In this document: positions 45,762-56,100 of the stretch, piece by piece
How positions within the stretch are numbered: position 1 is the first letter of the stretch
How the letters are laid out: the number at the start of each line of letters is the position of its first letter
Assembly: GCA_028641055.1 (NCBI GenBank)
Contig: CM054057.1
Location: forward strand, 330,428,482-330,492,481
DNA from: Alopecurus myosuroides
Lineage: Eukaryota > Streptophyta > Magnoliopsida > Poales > Poaceae
Direction: 5' to 3'
DNA length: 64,000 nt
Notes under the pieces: generated by a model
Database searches by the model: none
Told to the model about the DNA's origin: nothing
Seen by the model: only the letters and a program-made list of their open reading frames with translations
Position numbers and translations under genes: made by a program

Positions 45762-46770
45762 GTCGTTGGTGATGGGAAGAATTTCGTATACTTGGGACAA
45801 CCATTAAAGAAGCAAACATTCATTTTGTGATTTCTTATAAATACTTTACATCACAAATGAAATTTAGATGGCTTTATTTTTAGTGTAAAGCATTAATCTC
45901 TAAAGCATGGCTTATGAAAGATGTAATGGCATTTTCACATCCTTAATCCATCCTTATCGAACAAGGTTGGATTATGTCACTTGGACACTCCATAAACTCT
46001 TGGTGTTCCTAGTGATCCAAGTTGTGGAACAATTCCACAACTTTCTGGATGCTCTCTAAACCTTGTAACTCAATTCCATGACAAGGCCATGAATATATCT
46101 TGTTACAAAATGATTGTTACTATAATTTACTTAGAACTTTAATATTATTGATGTCTATATGTAGGATTGATTGTACGCTATCCACAAGGTCATAAGTCAA
46201 ACTTATGTCCCCAACGAGGCAAAAAGTGCCACTACTCACAATAAATCCCTAAGAAAAATATGGTGAATGTAGTAATCTTACTCCATCACCCATTATTTCC
46301 TTTTCCGTTGCTAGTCCTTTTTCAACAATAGTAATTCTTGTATCATGTTGCACATTAGAGCAACTGATCTGGTATTCCTGTGATTAAATCACTATACCCA
46401 AGAACCACATTGACTAGAAATTAATTTATACCCAAGTTGGTTTTACCAGACTCTATGCCATAAACTTTCAACAATCCCTATTTCGGTGTTTCTTCTCTAA
46501 GAGAATGAATATTCAACATTAATAATGACACCAGCTGTACTGTGATACTTTATTAGTGTGCCAAACATAACACTCTTGTCTTCTTAAGTTGAACCCTTTA
46601 CTTATCATTAACTTACGATAAGTTTTCTCCCAGATTCCAAAGTGTAATGAATAAATTCATTCACAATCCTTCTTCTCCCCTAGTCATTAATAATGTCAAA
46701 GCTCCCAGAGCCTTTTACCTAGAAGAAAAAAAGATTAAGACTGGTGCCCAATTTCCATGAAAAACATAGA
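45762..46770 (-). mobile_element. Degenerate Copia-like internal region, right of insertion
   Basis: It continues the sequence interrupted at 38710. It is AT-rich, stop-dense and without a readable frame. The junction to the next gypsy LTR is near 46780. I see no gene. Confidence 0.4.
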
Positions 46771-46784
46771 AAGGCATTGACACC

Positions 46785-47960
46785 TCGAAAGTCCAGTCTA
46801 GGGTTTCTGGAGTCCTGCTCCAGCACCCTGCCGGAGAGGGGGATCATCACCGGAGGCCTCTACATCGCCATGATTGCCCCAAACAGATGCGTGGGTAGAT
46901 CATCCCTGGACTACGAGTTCATAGTAGTAGCTAGATGGTGCTCTCTCCTCCTTGTGCCACCATGTTTAGATCTTGTGAGATGCCTAACATGAGCAAGATC
47001 ACCGTTATGTAATTGCTACATGTTGTGTTTGCTGGGATTCGATGAACCATGAGATTATGATTACTTTGTACATGTCATATTGAGTTGCTTCACTTATGCC
47101 ATTAGAGAGTTTTAATATTGTCTTGCAATGCTCTACAGTGTGTATGATTGCCTTGGCCAAGTTATTGTATGCACCTCCAAGAGAGGGTTTATTTGTTAGA
47201 TAGTGGGTTAATGCCTCCTTTACATCTATGCTCGAATGATAGAAACGTGACAGGTGGAGAATGTGATGTTTCCACTAGGGAGAAAACATCGATGTTCTTG
47301 TCTATGGAATAGGATTATTTATTACATTACGTATTGTTCTTAATGCATTTTTTTGTTGCACACAAGCAATCACTTCGTTGTGGCAACTTAATACCAGCAA
47401 AATTTGATGGATTTCTGTATCAAGATGGACTTTTAGAAATAGATGTTGTCGGATGGCAGTCTATTTATCTTGACATAATGCCTACAATGTTAGAACCCGT
47501 GAACTATATTTCATCATAATAGTATTGTTATACGTTCATGATTTTTCAATTGTCTAGCTGTAATTTGTTCACCCAGCATGTTTATTGTTCTTAGGAGAGA
47601 CACCACTAGTGAAACTATGCCCCCCAATCCTATTTTCCTCATTTATTACAACCTCATTTACTTTATTATCATCATCACTTTCTCGATGTTCCATTTTCAT
47701 TTAATATTCTCTAACTATTTGAAATAATTAATTCTCTAGTTTTCAGCAAAACGGAAGATTGACAATCTTCTCAGAAAGTTGGGATCAAGAGAGGGTTTGT
47801 GTTTGTGTGCAGGTCCACGCTTGTTGAAGTGCTAGACAACAAGCAACCTACTGAGAGACTTTGAAGTCCTACTGGATTGATCATCATGGTTCCTTAGCCG
47901 GGGGGAATTAGCTGCTTACTACATCATACCTTCCAACTGGGGTTTCCCAACGGGTGTGTG
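46785..47960 (+). repeat. Partial 5' LTR of Sabrina-like gypsy (plus strand, 5'-truncated)
   Basis: AGGGTTTCTGGAGTCCTGCT, the CACCCTGCCGGAGAG block, the TAGATCTTGTGAGATGCC block and the end GGGGTTTCCCAACGGGTGTG are the counterpart, in opposite orientation, of the LTR at 27387-29010. The LTR start is missing. Confidence 0.65.
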
Positions 47961-47978
47961 ATAACGCCACCGAAAAAC

Positions 47979-48154
47979 AATAATTTCTAGCGCCGATGCC
48001 GGAGATTTCAAAGTCATCATAAGCAAGAAGTCTTCTGTCAAGACGCCATTAGCGATAATTTCTAGCACCGTTGACGGGGAAGAAATAAACATTCACAAGA
48101 ACACTCACTCCCGTCAACTACACCATCAAATAATTTCTGGCGTCGTTGCCGGGG
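47979..48154 (+). repeat. Three PBS-like modules at exact 75-bp spacing
   Basis: TTTCTAGCGCCGATGCCGGA (from 47984), TTTCTAGCACCGTTGACGGG (from 48059) and TTTCTGGCGTCGTTGCCGGG (from 48134) each mimic the tRNA-Asp-type site TTTCTGGCGCCGTTGCCGGG. The 55-bp spacers are only weakly alike. The third is closest to the internal coding region. Confidence 0.8.
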
Positions 48155-48484
48155 ACTTCAAACTTTCAGCTAGAGAAGTTACACACTTCCACTTTCTCTC
48201 TTTTGTTTTTTTTTCTTGCTTGGTTTATTTTTATTTAGCTTTGTTTCTCTTATATCAAAAATCCAAAAAAAGTTCTCTACTTTCTAGTATTTTACTTGCT
48301 TTGTTAGTTTGCTTATACCTTCATTTAGTTTTCCTTGTTACCTTGTTACAACGTCTCTTTCTAAATTTTCTATGAAGGATCTGGACGTAGGAAGTGGATT
48401 TATTACTGGGAGAAATAACATCAAAGAATTCTTCAATCATGTTAATGGGCTTCATGATCTCGATGAAAAATATGTAGTTGAGCT
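48155..48484 (+). mobile_element. 5' internal leader of the plus-strand gypsy fragment
   Basis: A T-rich leader, then an ATG (48374) opening MKDLDVGSGFITGRNNIKEF...NHVNGLHDLDEKYVVELT. The sequence then changes character near 48485, so only the very start of a gag-like or unknown ORF remains. Confidence 0.45.
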
Positions 48485-49771
48485 CACCCATACAAGATGG
48501 GGGAGGACGCCTTCGCCTCTGCCGGAGGAGGCCATCCATGAAAGATGGCGGTGGTGCGGCATCTCCTTCCACCGTCTTCCGGCCCCATCGCGGTTCTCCT
48601 GCTCATCCTCCAATCTTCTTGTTCTTTCCCATGTCAGTTGACGGTCTACAAAATCTAGAATTCTTTTCCAGCCCACCTACTGGTCGGCCCGCTCAATGAT
48701 GTGGGCAGCGTCCTCGGTGGTCCAAATGACAGATTGGTGGTGAACTGCCCTACATGCATCATCACAACTGCCCAATGGACACAATCGCGGTGCTTTGGGG
48801 TGGCTCCCACCGATTATTCACCCTCTCGGCCCTTCATGCTGCTTATCTTCGACCTTGTCTGTTATAGACATGGCGCGATGTCGTCGTCAATGATGGATGT
48901 GGTCATAGGCTTGGTCCAAGGCGACCAATATCCGCACGACGCCCTATTTTTTGTCAGCATCTTCGGGTAAGTCGCCACACAAAATGACATTCTACGATTA
49001 CCGAGGCGATTGCTGTCGTGGGGAATAGTAAGCCAGTGTGTTCGAAGAGATGCCCTGGAGGTGACAACGCAATATCGACGGCTCATATCATGTTCGAGAA
49101 CACTAATTGCTAGCAGATGCGAGGAATGATGATGCTTGGTTATGTGCAAAATGGATTGGGGGAAAGAGGATGCTTTGCAACGTGTTGTGCCAACGCGGTT
49201 TCATTTGTTATTGCCCACGTCAAAACCTTGCACAAGACGAGTGCGAGCCGACGATATGTGGATTGCAATAGTGTTCTTGGCAAGTGAGGGCAGCAATATA
49301 GGGAGACTTCGGTTTTGGTGGTGCTTATTGGATACCGAGTTCCTATCTCCGGCGTGAGAACCCTAGGAATGCCATTCCTTGGTTGCACCTCGCAATGACA
49401 GACTTTTATTCATTTCTTTGTTGAAGGCGCTATATGAAAATTTATCGGACTTCCTCCCGGATGAAAATCCTTGATCTGTCTATGGCCAGATCAGGCAACA
49501 ACGACGTTTATGCACTGTTTTCTTTGTGAAGTGTAGATTTTGGAGGAATTTTCTCAATACATTTGTGGTTAATGGTTGTGGTTATTTCATGATGCTGCGT
49601 GCCCATGATGGCTTTGGCTGGGTCTTTGATTTTTTTTTATCTTTTTATATTTGCTGTCCATGTGCATCATTAATGTCTAGACTAGATCTTGACATTATAT
49701 TGTTGCTGAGACTAGGTGTAGTCGATATATTTTTTATATTAATATTTTCTCTCTATCGAAAAAAGAAGTAA
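48485..49771. other. Unclassified block with a LINE-like 3' tail
   Basis: No coding domain is recognised. The end TTTTATATTAATATTTTCTC then TCTATCGAAAAAAG resembles the tail 'ATTAATATATTC...TATCGAAAAAA' seen at 3' ends of grass non-LTR elements, so it may be a 5'-truncated, plus-strand LINE-type copy. TSDs were not found. Confidence 0.3.
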
Positions 49772-50119
49772 TAGTGAGTGTCATAAAAATAAAAGCAATC
49801 TATGAGATTGAACTTATCACAAAAAAAAAATCAATTACAAAACCATAAGTAAAAAAAAATACATTTTGCAATTCTACAAACGGTAGAAAGAAAATCCTAA
49901 AATCGAGAATGTCACAAGAAAATGAAAAGAATACACCTCTAAAGAGTGCGCTGGTTTGAAATTGACAGGACCAATGTCACCAAAACAGCGAAGGTAAAGT
50001 AAACTTTTGTTTTAGAAGCATAAGCATGCATATATGTATTATTATTTTACAATAAATAATCTGATAATTTTAAAAAATACATCGAGACCTTAAATCATTT
50101 TTCCTCTTGTCTCGAATAT
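49772..50119. other. AT-rich intergenic sequence
   Basis: I see no gene, RNA or repeat in this 350-bp stretch apart from homopolymer A runs. Confidence 0.6.
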
Positions 50120-50881
50120 ACGTGGCAAACCTGGCCACCTGAGTCGGGCTTCGCGTGCCGGCACCAAGTCCGCCAGCACAACACGTGACGTGTCTGGCCC
50201 GACACAAATTAAACGGGCCGTGCCCGACCCGTGGAATTTCCAGTGCCGTGCTTGTGCCTACCAGGCACGCCCCGCGAGGCCCGTTTATTGTCAACGCAAG
50301 TGGAAAACGAACCCTATCCCTATCCTCGGTCCCCTCCGGCCTCGTCCCGGTCCGCTCTCTCCGCCGCCGCATACGCTCTCGGCTCCCGTGTCCCGTCGCC
50401 TACTCGCCTCCAACCAGCTCGTCGGCCGTTGCCTCCCTCTCTTGCTTCGATCGGCTTCCGCTGCTGGCCCGTCGGCCGTCGCCTCGTCTCCTCCCTCTCT
50501 TTCTTTGATGCTTTCTTCGATGGTTCGATCCGCATCCGCTGCTGGCCCGTCGGTCGTCGCCTCCGCTTCTGGCTGCTCCCGGCGACTGCGAGGAACATCC
50601 GAGAGAGCTCCGCAGGGATGAGACGCGTCGGCTTCCATGGTGGAGCTGGCGGATGTGCGGCGGCGGTAAGGGCGCGGAGGCGACGAAGCTCCTCAGCCAC
50701 CGGCGTCTCTCCATCGCTCAAAGCAGAGAAAAAATTGGAAACTAGATGCGTGCCTCACGTGCTTGACGTGCCACGGGCCGGCCCGTTTGTGGCATGTGCC
50801 AGGCTTGTGTCCAAAGGCGGTGCCGGCACGGCACGCCTAATACACGGGCCGATGTGTGCCGGGCCGGCCCGTTGGCCACGT
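50120..50881. mobile_element. Possible hAT-like non-autonomous element upstream of the phosphatase gene
   Basis: The ends form an imperfect inverted repeat (left ACGTGGCAAACCTGGCC, right complement ACGTGGCCAACGGGCC). The subterminal 130 bases on each side are crowded with GGGCCGTGCC / CCGGCCCG words in both senses, a pattern typical of Ac/Ds-like elements. No 8-bp duplication was found at these exact ends. The middle (50330-50740) is GC-rich, with long chance frames on both strands. Confidence 0.35.
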
Positions 50882-51236
50882 GGTCATAAATTGATGACGG
50901 CAGCAATGTATTTCGGTCTCTTTGGCCGCGACTATGTCGGAACTCCCTCCTTTCCTCTTCCCCCGCTCTTCCCGCCTTCTCTTCCTCCCCGTCCACGCAA
51001 CCCCCTCCCTGACCACTCCTCCGGACGCCCCGCTCCCTCTCATGTCTCCTCGCCCGCGCGTCCACCGCCGGTAACACTACTCTGCATCCAAATCGCTTTT
51101 CGATCCACTCCGTCGTCGATTCAATCGACCTCACCCCCAAATGGATCGGCATGGGTAGGCAGGCGGATCCGGTTTCCTGATCCAGATTCCACCTCGATAG
51201 CGAAAAGCCAAGGCATTCTGCTCCCTCCGGACAGCA

Positions 51237-52113
51237 ATGGGGATCTCCAAGGTGACGGGCGTCGCCGCGACGGCACTCCTCGTCGCGTCCCTTGCCCTGC
51301 GGAAATTCGGCGTCAGGACCGCCGCCACGGCCCCCGTCCTCGCCACCAGCTGCATCGCCTATGTCGTTACGGTCGCGTCCCATACCGCCGTCAATGTGCC
51401 CTGGATCCTGGGAAAGAGCCCGTCGGGCCGGTTCCCGCTCTGGTCCGCCGTCCTCTTCGGCCCATTCCTCGTCCTGGCCCGCACCTACGCCAAGGTGAAG
51501 AGGTTCCTTAGGAAGGAGAACGTGTTCGATGAGATCGCCGAGGGGCTGTACCTCGGAGGGTGGCCGTTCATGCCGAAGCACCTGCCTCCGGGGGACCCGT
51601 CTGTCGTGGATTGCACGTGTGAGCTGCCGAGGAGCGCGTTTGTGAAGGCCGATGAGTATGTTTGCCTTGCTACTTGGGATACCAGGGCTCCCGCGCCGTC
51701 CCAGATCGAGTTCGCCGCACAGTGGGCGTGCGAGAAGAGAGCCAAGGGGAAGCCGGTTTATGTCCACTGCGCATTTGGTTAGCAATCATCTGCCTCTTCA
51801 CTTGTTATGCATTCTGTCTTTTCGTTAACAGTTGATGTGATGATGAACGTAATTTGGTAAATTTATTGTACTAAAGTAGCACTACATGAAGACTAAACCG
51901 CCATTTGTTTTTTTCCCATGATTTAATACATCAGGTCATGGAAGAAGTGCTTGTGTCATGTGTGCCATTCTAGTGGCGACAGGCATTGCCGAAAACTGGA
52001 AAGACGCCGAGAACATCATCCGAGGAAGGAGGAAGATCAAAATGAACGCTCTTCACCGCAAAACCTTGGATGATTGGTCCAAAAGTCGAGTTGTCCAGAA
52101 AAAGGAAAATTAG
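51237..52113 (+). CDS. Membrane-anchored dual-specificity-phosphatase-like protein (2 exons, 239 aa)
   Basis: The exons are 51237-51777 and 51935-52113. The intron is GT...AG, phase 1, and splits the Gly codon inside the active site. Start ATG 51237 is chosen because it opens the conserved frame with a hydrophobic N terminus. Residues about 7-25, 30-50 and 66-84 are three hydrophobic segments, so it probably sits in a membrane (compartment unknown). The catalytic part follows (ENVFDEIAEGLYLGGWPFMP). It has a candidate general acid Asp148 (TWDTRAP) and the signature His177-Cys178-AFGHG-Arg184-Ser, a perfect HCX5R loop. The C terminus (KMNALHRKTLDDWSKSR) is basic. It belongs to the cysteine-based phosphatase superfamily; its substrate (protein, lipid or other) cannot be told from sequence. 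Plant relatives are usually annotated 'YnbD-like'. It looks intact. Confidence 0.88.
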
Positions 52114-53179
52114 CTGTGAGCCGATTTCTTTCTTACATGATATACTTGTTCTGTGAGGTTAAAGCCGGTTCAGAACACCATAAACCAGATTTTCTAGGAA
52201 TACGATAACATTCTTTATTTCCATATTCCATTCCATATGTCAGTCATTTGTGAGACAAGGAAATACTTCGTTCCCTGCCTAAAGATGCAAGAAAATCCTT
52301 CCTTTTGCAACTCTTTTATATGCTTGTTCGATGTATGAGTAGTGCTAATGTAAGCAACTCTTTTCACAGCATAGTCAATGTTTTGCAGTGTACACTTTTA
52401 TCTATGACGGAACCAACTTGAAACTTATCCTGAGGCTGAGATCTTGGACTATTATTTGAAATTCAGAACTATAATGGAACTGTGCAGTTTTTGTCCTGCT
52501 TCTTTATGTACCGCCTGTGGTCTCACGCCTTAAAAAATTACTTATATGGCCTGCATGTTGATGAAGATACCAAAATGGTACAGATACAAAAACAAAGCGT
52601 AGTTTGAAGTTATGACTCAACATCAATGTGTGCACTATAGGACTCTGAATGAGGTACTAAATTGATAATTGGAACAGATTTATGCTCAGAGAATACCACT
52701 TGTCCCTTCCTGCTGATAGTAAAATTGTGATTGACTATGAGTGATTTGCATCTATTTTATATAACATTCTCTCCATTTTACGGTGGTGTGTTCTTTTCCC
52801 AATTCTGTTAGATAGCTCATAGCTCACTTATTATTTCAAAAGATATTTGGGTAGTGGTGCATGGTAAAAAGTGTTCTTAGGAAATGCAGGCCTTGCAAAA
52901 ATAATCAAAAGGACACAAAATTAAGAACTATTTCAACAATGAATTTTAGATGTTTTTTGTTCTCGCTCCCTTTTTTGATACACCAAACCATTTTACTCGA
53001 GAAAATTCTGATGAGATTCTACGCATTCTGAGAAATTCCTCACAGTTCTGGAGCTTCCTCTGTTTCTGAGCTCTCCTCTGTTTAGCACATATCTGCTACA
53101 TTACATCCAAAAAAAAAATCTTCCCAGCTGCTTTGCTTTTGCTCCTACTTTGAAGGTTAGTTCCAAAAATACATTTGGA
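52114..53179. other. Shared 3' intergenic region of two convergent genes
   Basis: It holds the 3' UTRs of the phosphatase gene (left) and the TGA gene (right). No further gene or element is recognised. Confidence 0.6.
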
Positions 53180-56100
53180 TCAGAAGGCTGAATATTGGCT
53201 TTCAGATGGATGTGCTGCAATGCTTAGCTGTCCACAATTGCCTTCATCTGTCATTAGTATCCTGTAGGCAAAACAGGCACCATCAATAAATAGATCAGGG
53301 ATGAATATAGAAAAATATACTACAAATGTTGAGCCTATTCTTCTTTTAGGTCCAAAGACATATTTGTTACTCAGCCGCAATAACTGAAAATATTCTATGA
53401 AAAAGCAACAGAAAGCATGTCTAGTTCTTGTTCTGCACACCCTATATCAAGTTTGTTTTGCTACTTGTTTTTAGTGCATGCTATAGTGTACAAAACAAGC
53501 TTGCTGACTTTTGAATTTTGATTGCTGGTAGGAGGGTGGTCCATTATATGCTGATTTGGTAGGCCACATCTGGATATTAATAACTAAGATGCTTTTGGCC
53601 TCTACTAAGCCCTGGCTCAATCACATGCTCTTAAATTTTTTAATTCTAGATAGGTAATAACTTCAACAGCTACAGGTTGTAGAATTTATTTTGAAAAAAA
53701 AAAGAAAATCAACTAGAGGACAGAGCTAAGAATTCATGGCACTTACTCTCGAGGGCGAGAAGCCCAGAGGGAGCTTAGGGCACGGAGACGGTTATGGTAC
53801 TCGCCAATGGCCAAGAAGCATCGGGCTGCCTGCCTAACTGTCAGAATTCTGTGCATCTGGTGAAGAGTCTGCTGCCTCAAGTTATCAGCCTGGAAATTAC
53901 AGTCACGCATGTCGATTTAGTATATACCCATTAATTTTATCCCTGGCAAATAAAACTCAAAGCATATTGCAGCAATAAACTTGTTTTGAAATACTCCATG
54001 TTATAGTTAAACAAATGAAATTTGAAAGAATAATAACTTTGCAAATTGCGGTGCGGTTGACCTGATACTTTCTGTTGAATTGAAAAATTACTTATTTTTG
54101 GCACCATTAGTGAAAGTACTGATAAGGTTTAAAATAATTAGTATTTAATTTTGGCACAGTTAGTGAAAGTACTGATAAAGTTTAAAATAATTAGTATTTA
54201 ATTTTGGCACAGTTAGTAGCAGCGTTGATGAGGTAGAAGGATGTAGGTGTGTGCCACAGCAATAAATTTCCCCTGAATGTGGATTGTTGCTACATTTATC
54301 TACTAGTTTTACCAGGTCAATTGCTCATCGACAAATTTAAATCAGATGAGCAAATAATCTAGCAGCCGCCATCTATACATCGATATAACGATGAAGATTG
54401 TAGAGAAGTGAGACATCTTGAGTTACCTGTATGACAAAACCTTCAAGGTTGGACAGCTTGCCAAGAGCAACAGCCATGTCACCCATGAAGCTCCCAATGT
54501 TGGCGTCATCAGCAAGACACCCGCTGCCCGCCACCGTGACTGCTAGCGACTGATGGAGCTGCTCCAGGCCTTGGGTGAGAGCTTCTTCTGCCTGCTGCAA
54601 CGACTGCTCAAGGCTGCAGATGCCGACCATTTGCTGTTCAGTCAAGGGATCAAGCTGAGGCACCAGCGTCTGCAGCATCAATAGGAAACATGTTCTGTCA
54701 TTAGGATACCATTAGTTTACTTCAGAGAATGATACTCTGAACTCATTGGCCAACCATCTGCTTGGCAACTGGGTTGTTGAACTATCAAATGAACTCTTTT
54801 TTTTTGTGAGAAACTATCAAATAAAATTGACAGATATACTTTGCATTTTTGGATAGAAATAACATTGCTAATGTTCAGTGTAGTTTGGTAGGTGGTACAC
54901 ATACCTTGAGCAGATCAGAGGGCCGGAAGCCGCCCATCCACAGGAAACAGCGCTCAGCGGGGGTCGCCCACATCCCGGTGATGAGATGGAAGACGTCCGT
55001 CCTGGCCGCAGCACCCTTGAGGCGGAAGAGCTCATCGTAGTGTGTCAAGGCGTCGTCGATGATGGCCCTGAGGTCTCCGTCTGGCAAGTGTGCATGCAGA
55101 CCTCCCCGGAGCTCAACCATGCGCCGACTGTCATCATCCAGCCACCTGATGTACTCGACATCGAACATAGCAGCACCTGAAAGTAGAGGTCACACTTTGA
55201 GGACTCAGTCCAATGCCAAAATCTTAATCAAACTCCCCCACACTCCATCACTTGAAACAAAAAAAATTGTCATCATGTTGGGGAGCATAACAAGAGGAGA
55301 ATGATGGATTTACACACCTGCGCTGGAGTTTCCACCTGGAGTTCCTCCAAGCAAGAGGCCCTGGGCAAATATCATAGGTTCAGATCAAACTTTAGACATG
55401 AAAAATCTAGCTCGGTACCATCGCAAAAATAACTTCAATGATATTTTTCTAACTTGAGTTATCGTGGCGATGGTATCTATGTACATGTGCACATGGTGAG
55501 TTAGCTGCAAAAATGTAAAGCACCTGGGAACGAGCCCGTTGGAGATCCTGCTCCAGTTGAGCAAGCTTCAGCTTGCCACTCTCAAGCTGCTGAATATAAG
55601 CCTACACAATTCAGATAAAGATGTCAACAACTTGGCAAGTTCATTGCTGAAAACATCAACCCAGTTCAGATTGCAAATATGTATGCAATGAATTAGAAGA
55701 CATGATCCACCTTCTTTCGTAGCCGGCTTTTCCTTGCAGCCTCTCGGTTCTGTGCTAGCCTCCTCGTTGTCTGCTTAGCACCAAGCGTGAAGAAGAACTC
55801 GTTACACTTCTCAAAATTCTCGGAACCAAATGCATTCCACTGCACCATGAACATAAATGTTGACGTTACCTTTGGATCAAGTGCCTTGCCAGTCCTGTCA
55901 CTGTGATTGGAACTTGTTGCCATCTTCTGCCAAATTGAACGTAAGCAGTCCAGCACAAGATAAAATCAGTTAATACCTTTTTTCCTCGAACACGCGTACG
56001 AATACATGTCATTGCATTTCATGTTAAGTAAAAACAGTCGTTGATACATTATTTATGCACACTATGATAGAGAGATCGAGCGATGCAAGAGCAATGCCAT

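Noticed and set aside
50231..51511. A 426-codon plus-strand open frame before the phosphatase
   Set aside because: It is GC-driven, runs through the putative hAT element and out of frame over the phosphatase exon, and has no recognisable domain.
50742..51785. A 347-codon minus-strand open frame opposite the phosphatase exon
   Set aside because: It is the shadow of a GC-rich coding exon; the plus-strand frame has the HCX5R signature and splice sites.
53744..53749. TAA at the end of TGA exon 11 as the real stop
   Set aside because: It overlaps a strong GTAAGT donor, and the next exon supplies the expected family C terminus in frame. It is kept only as an intron-retention possibility.
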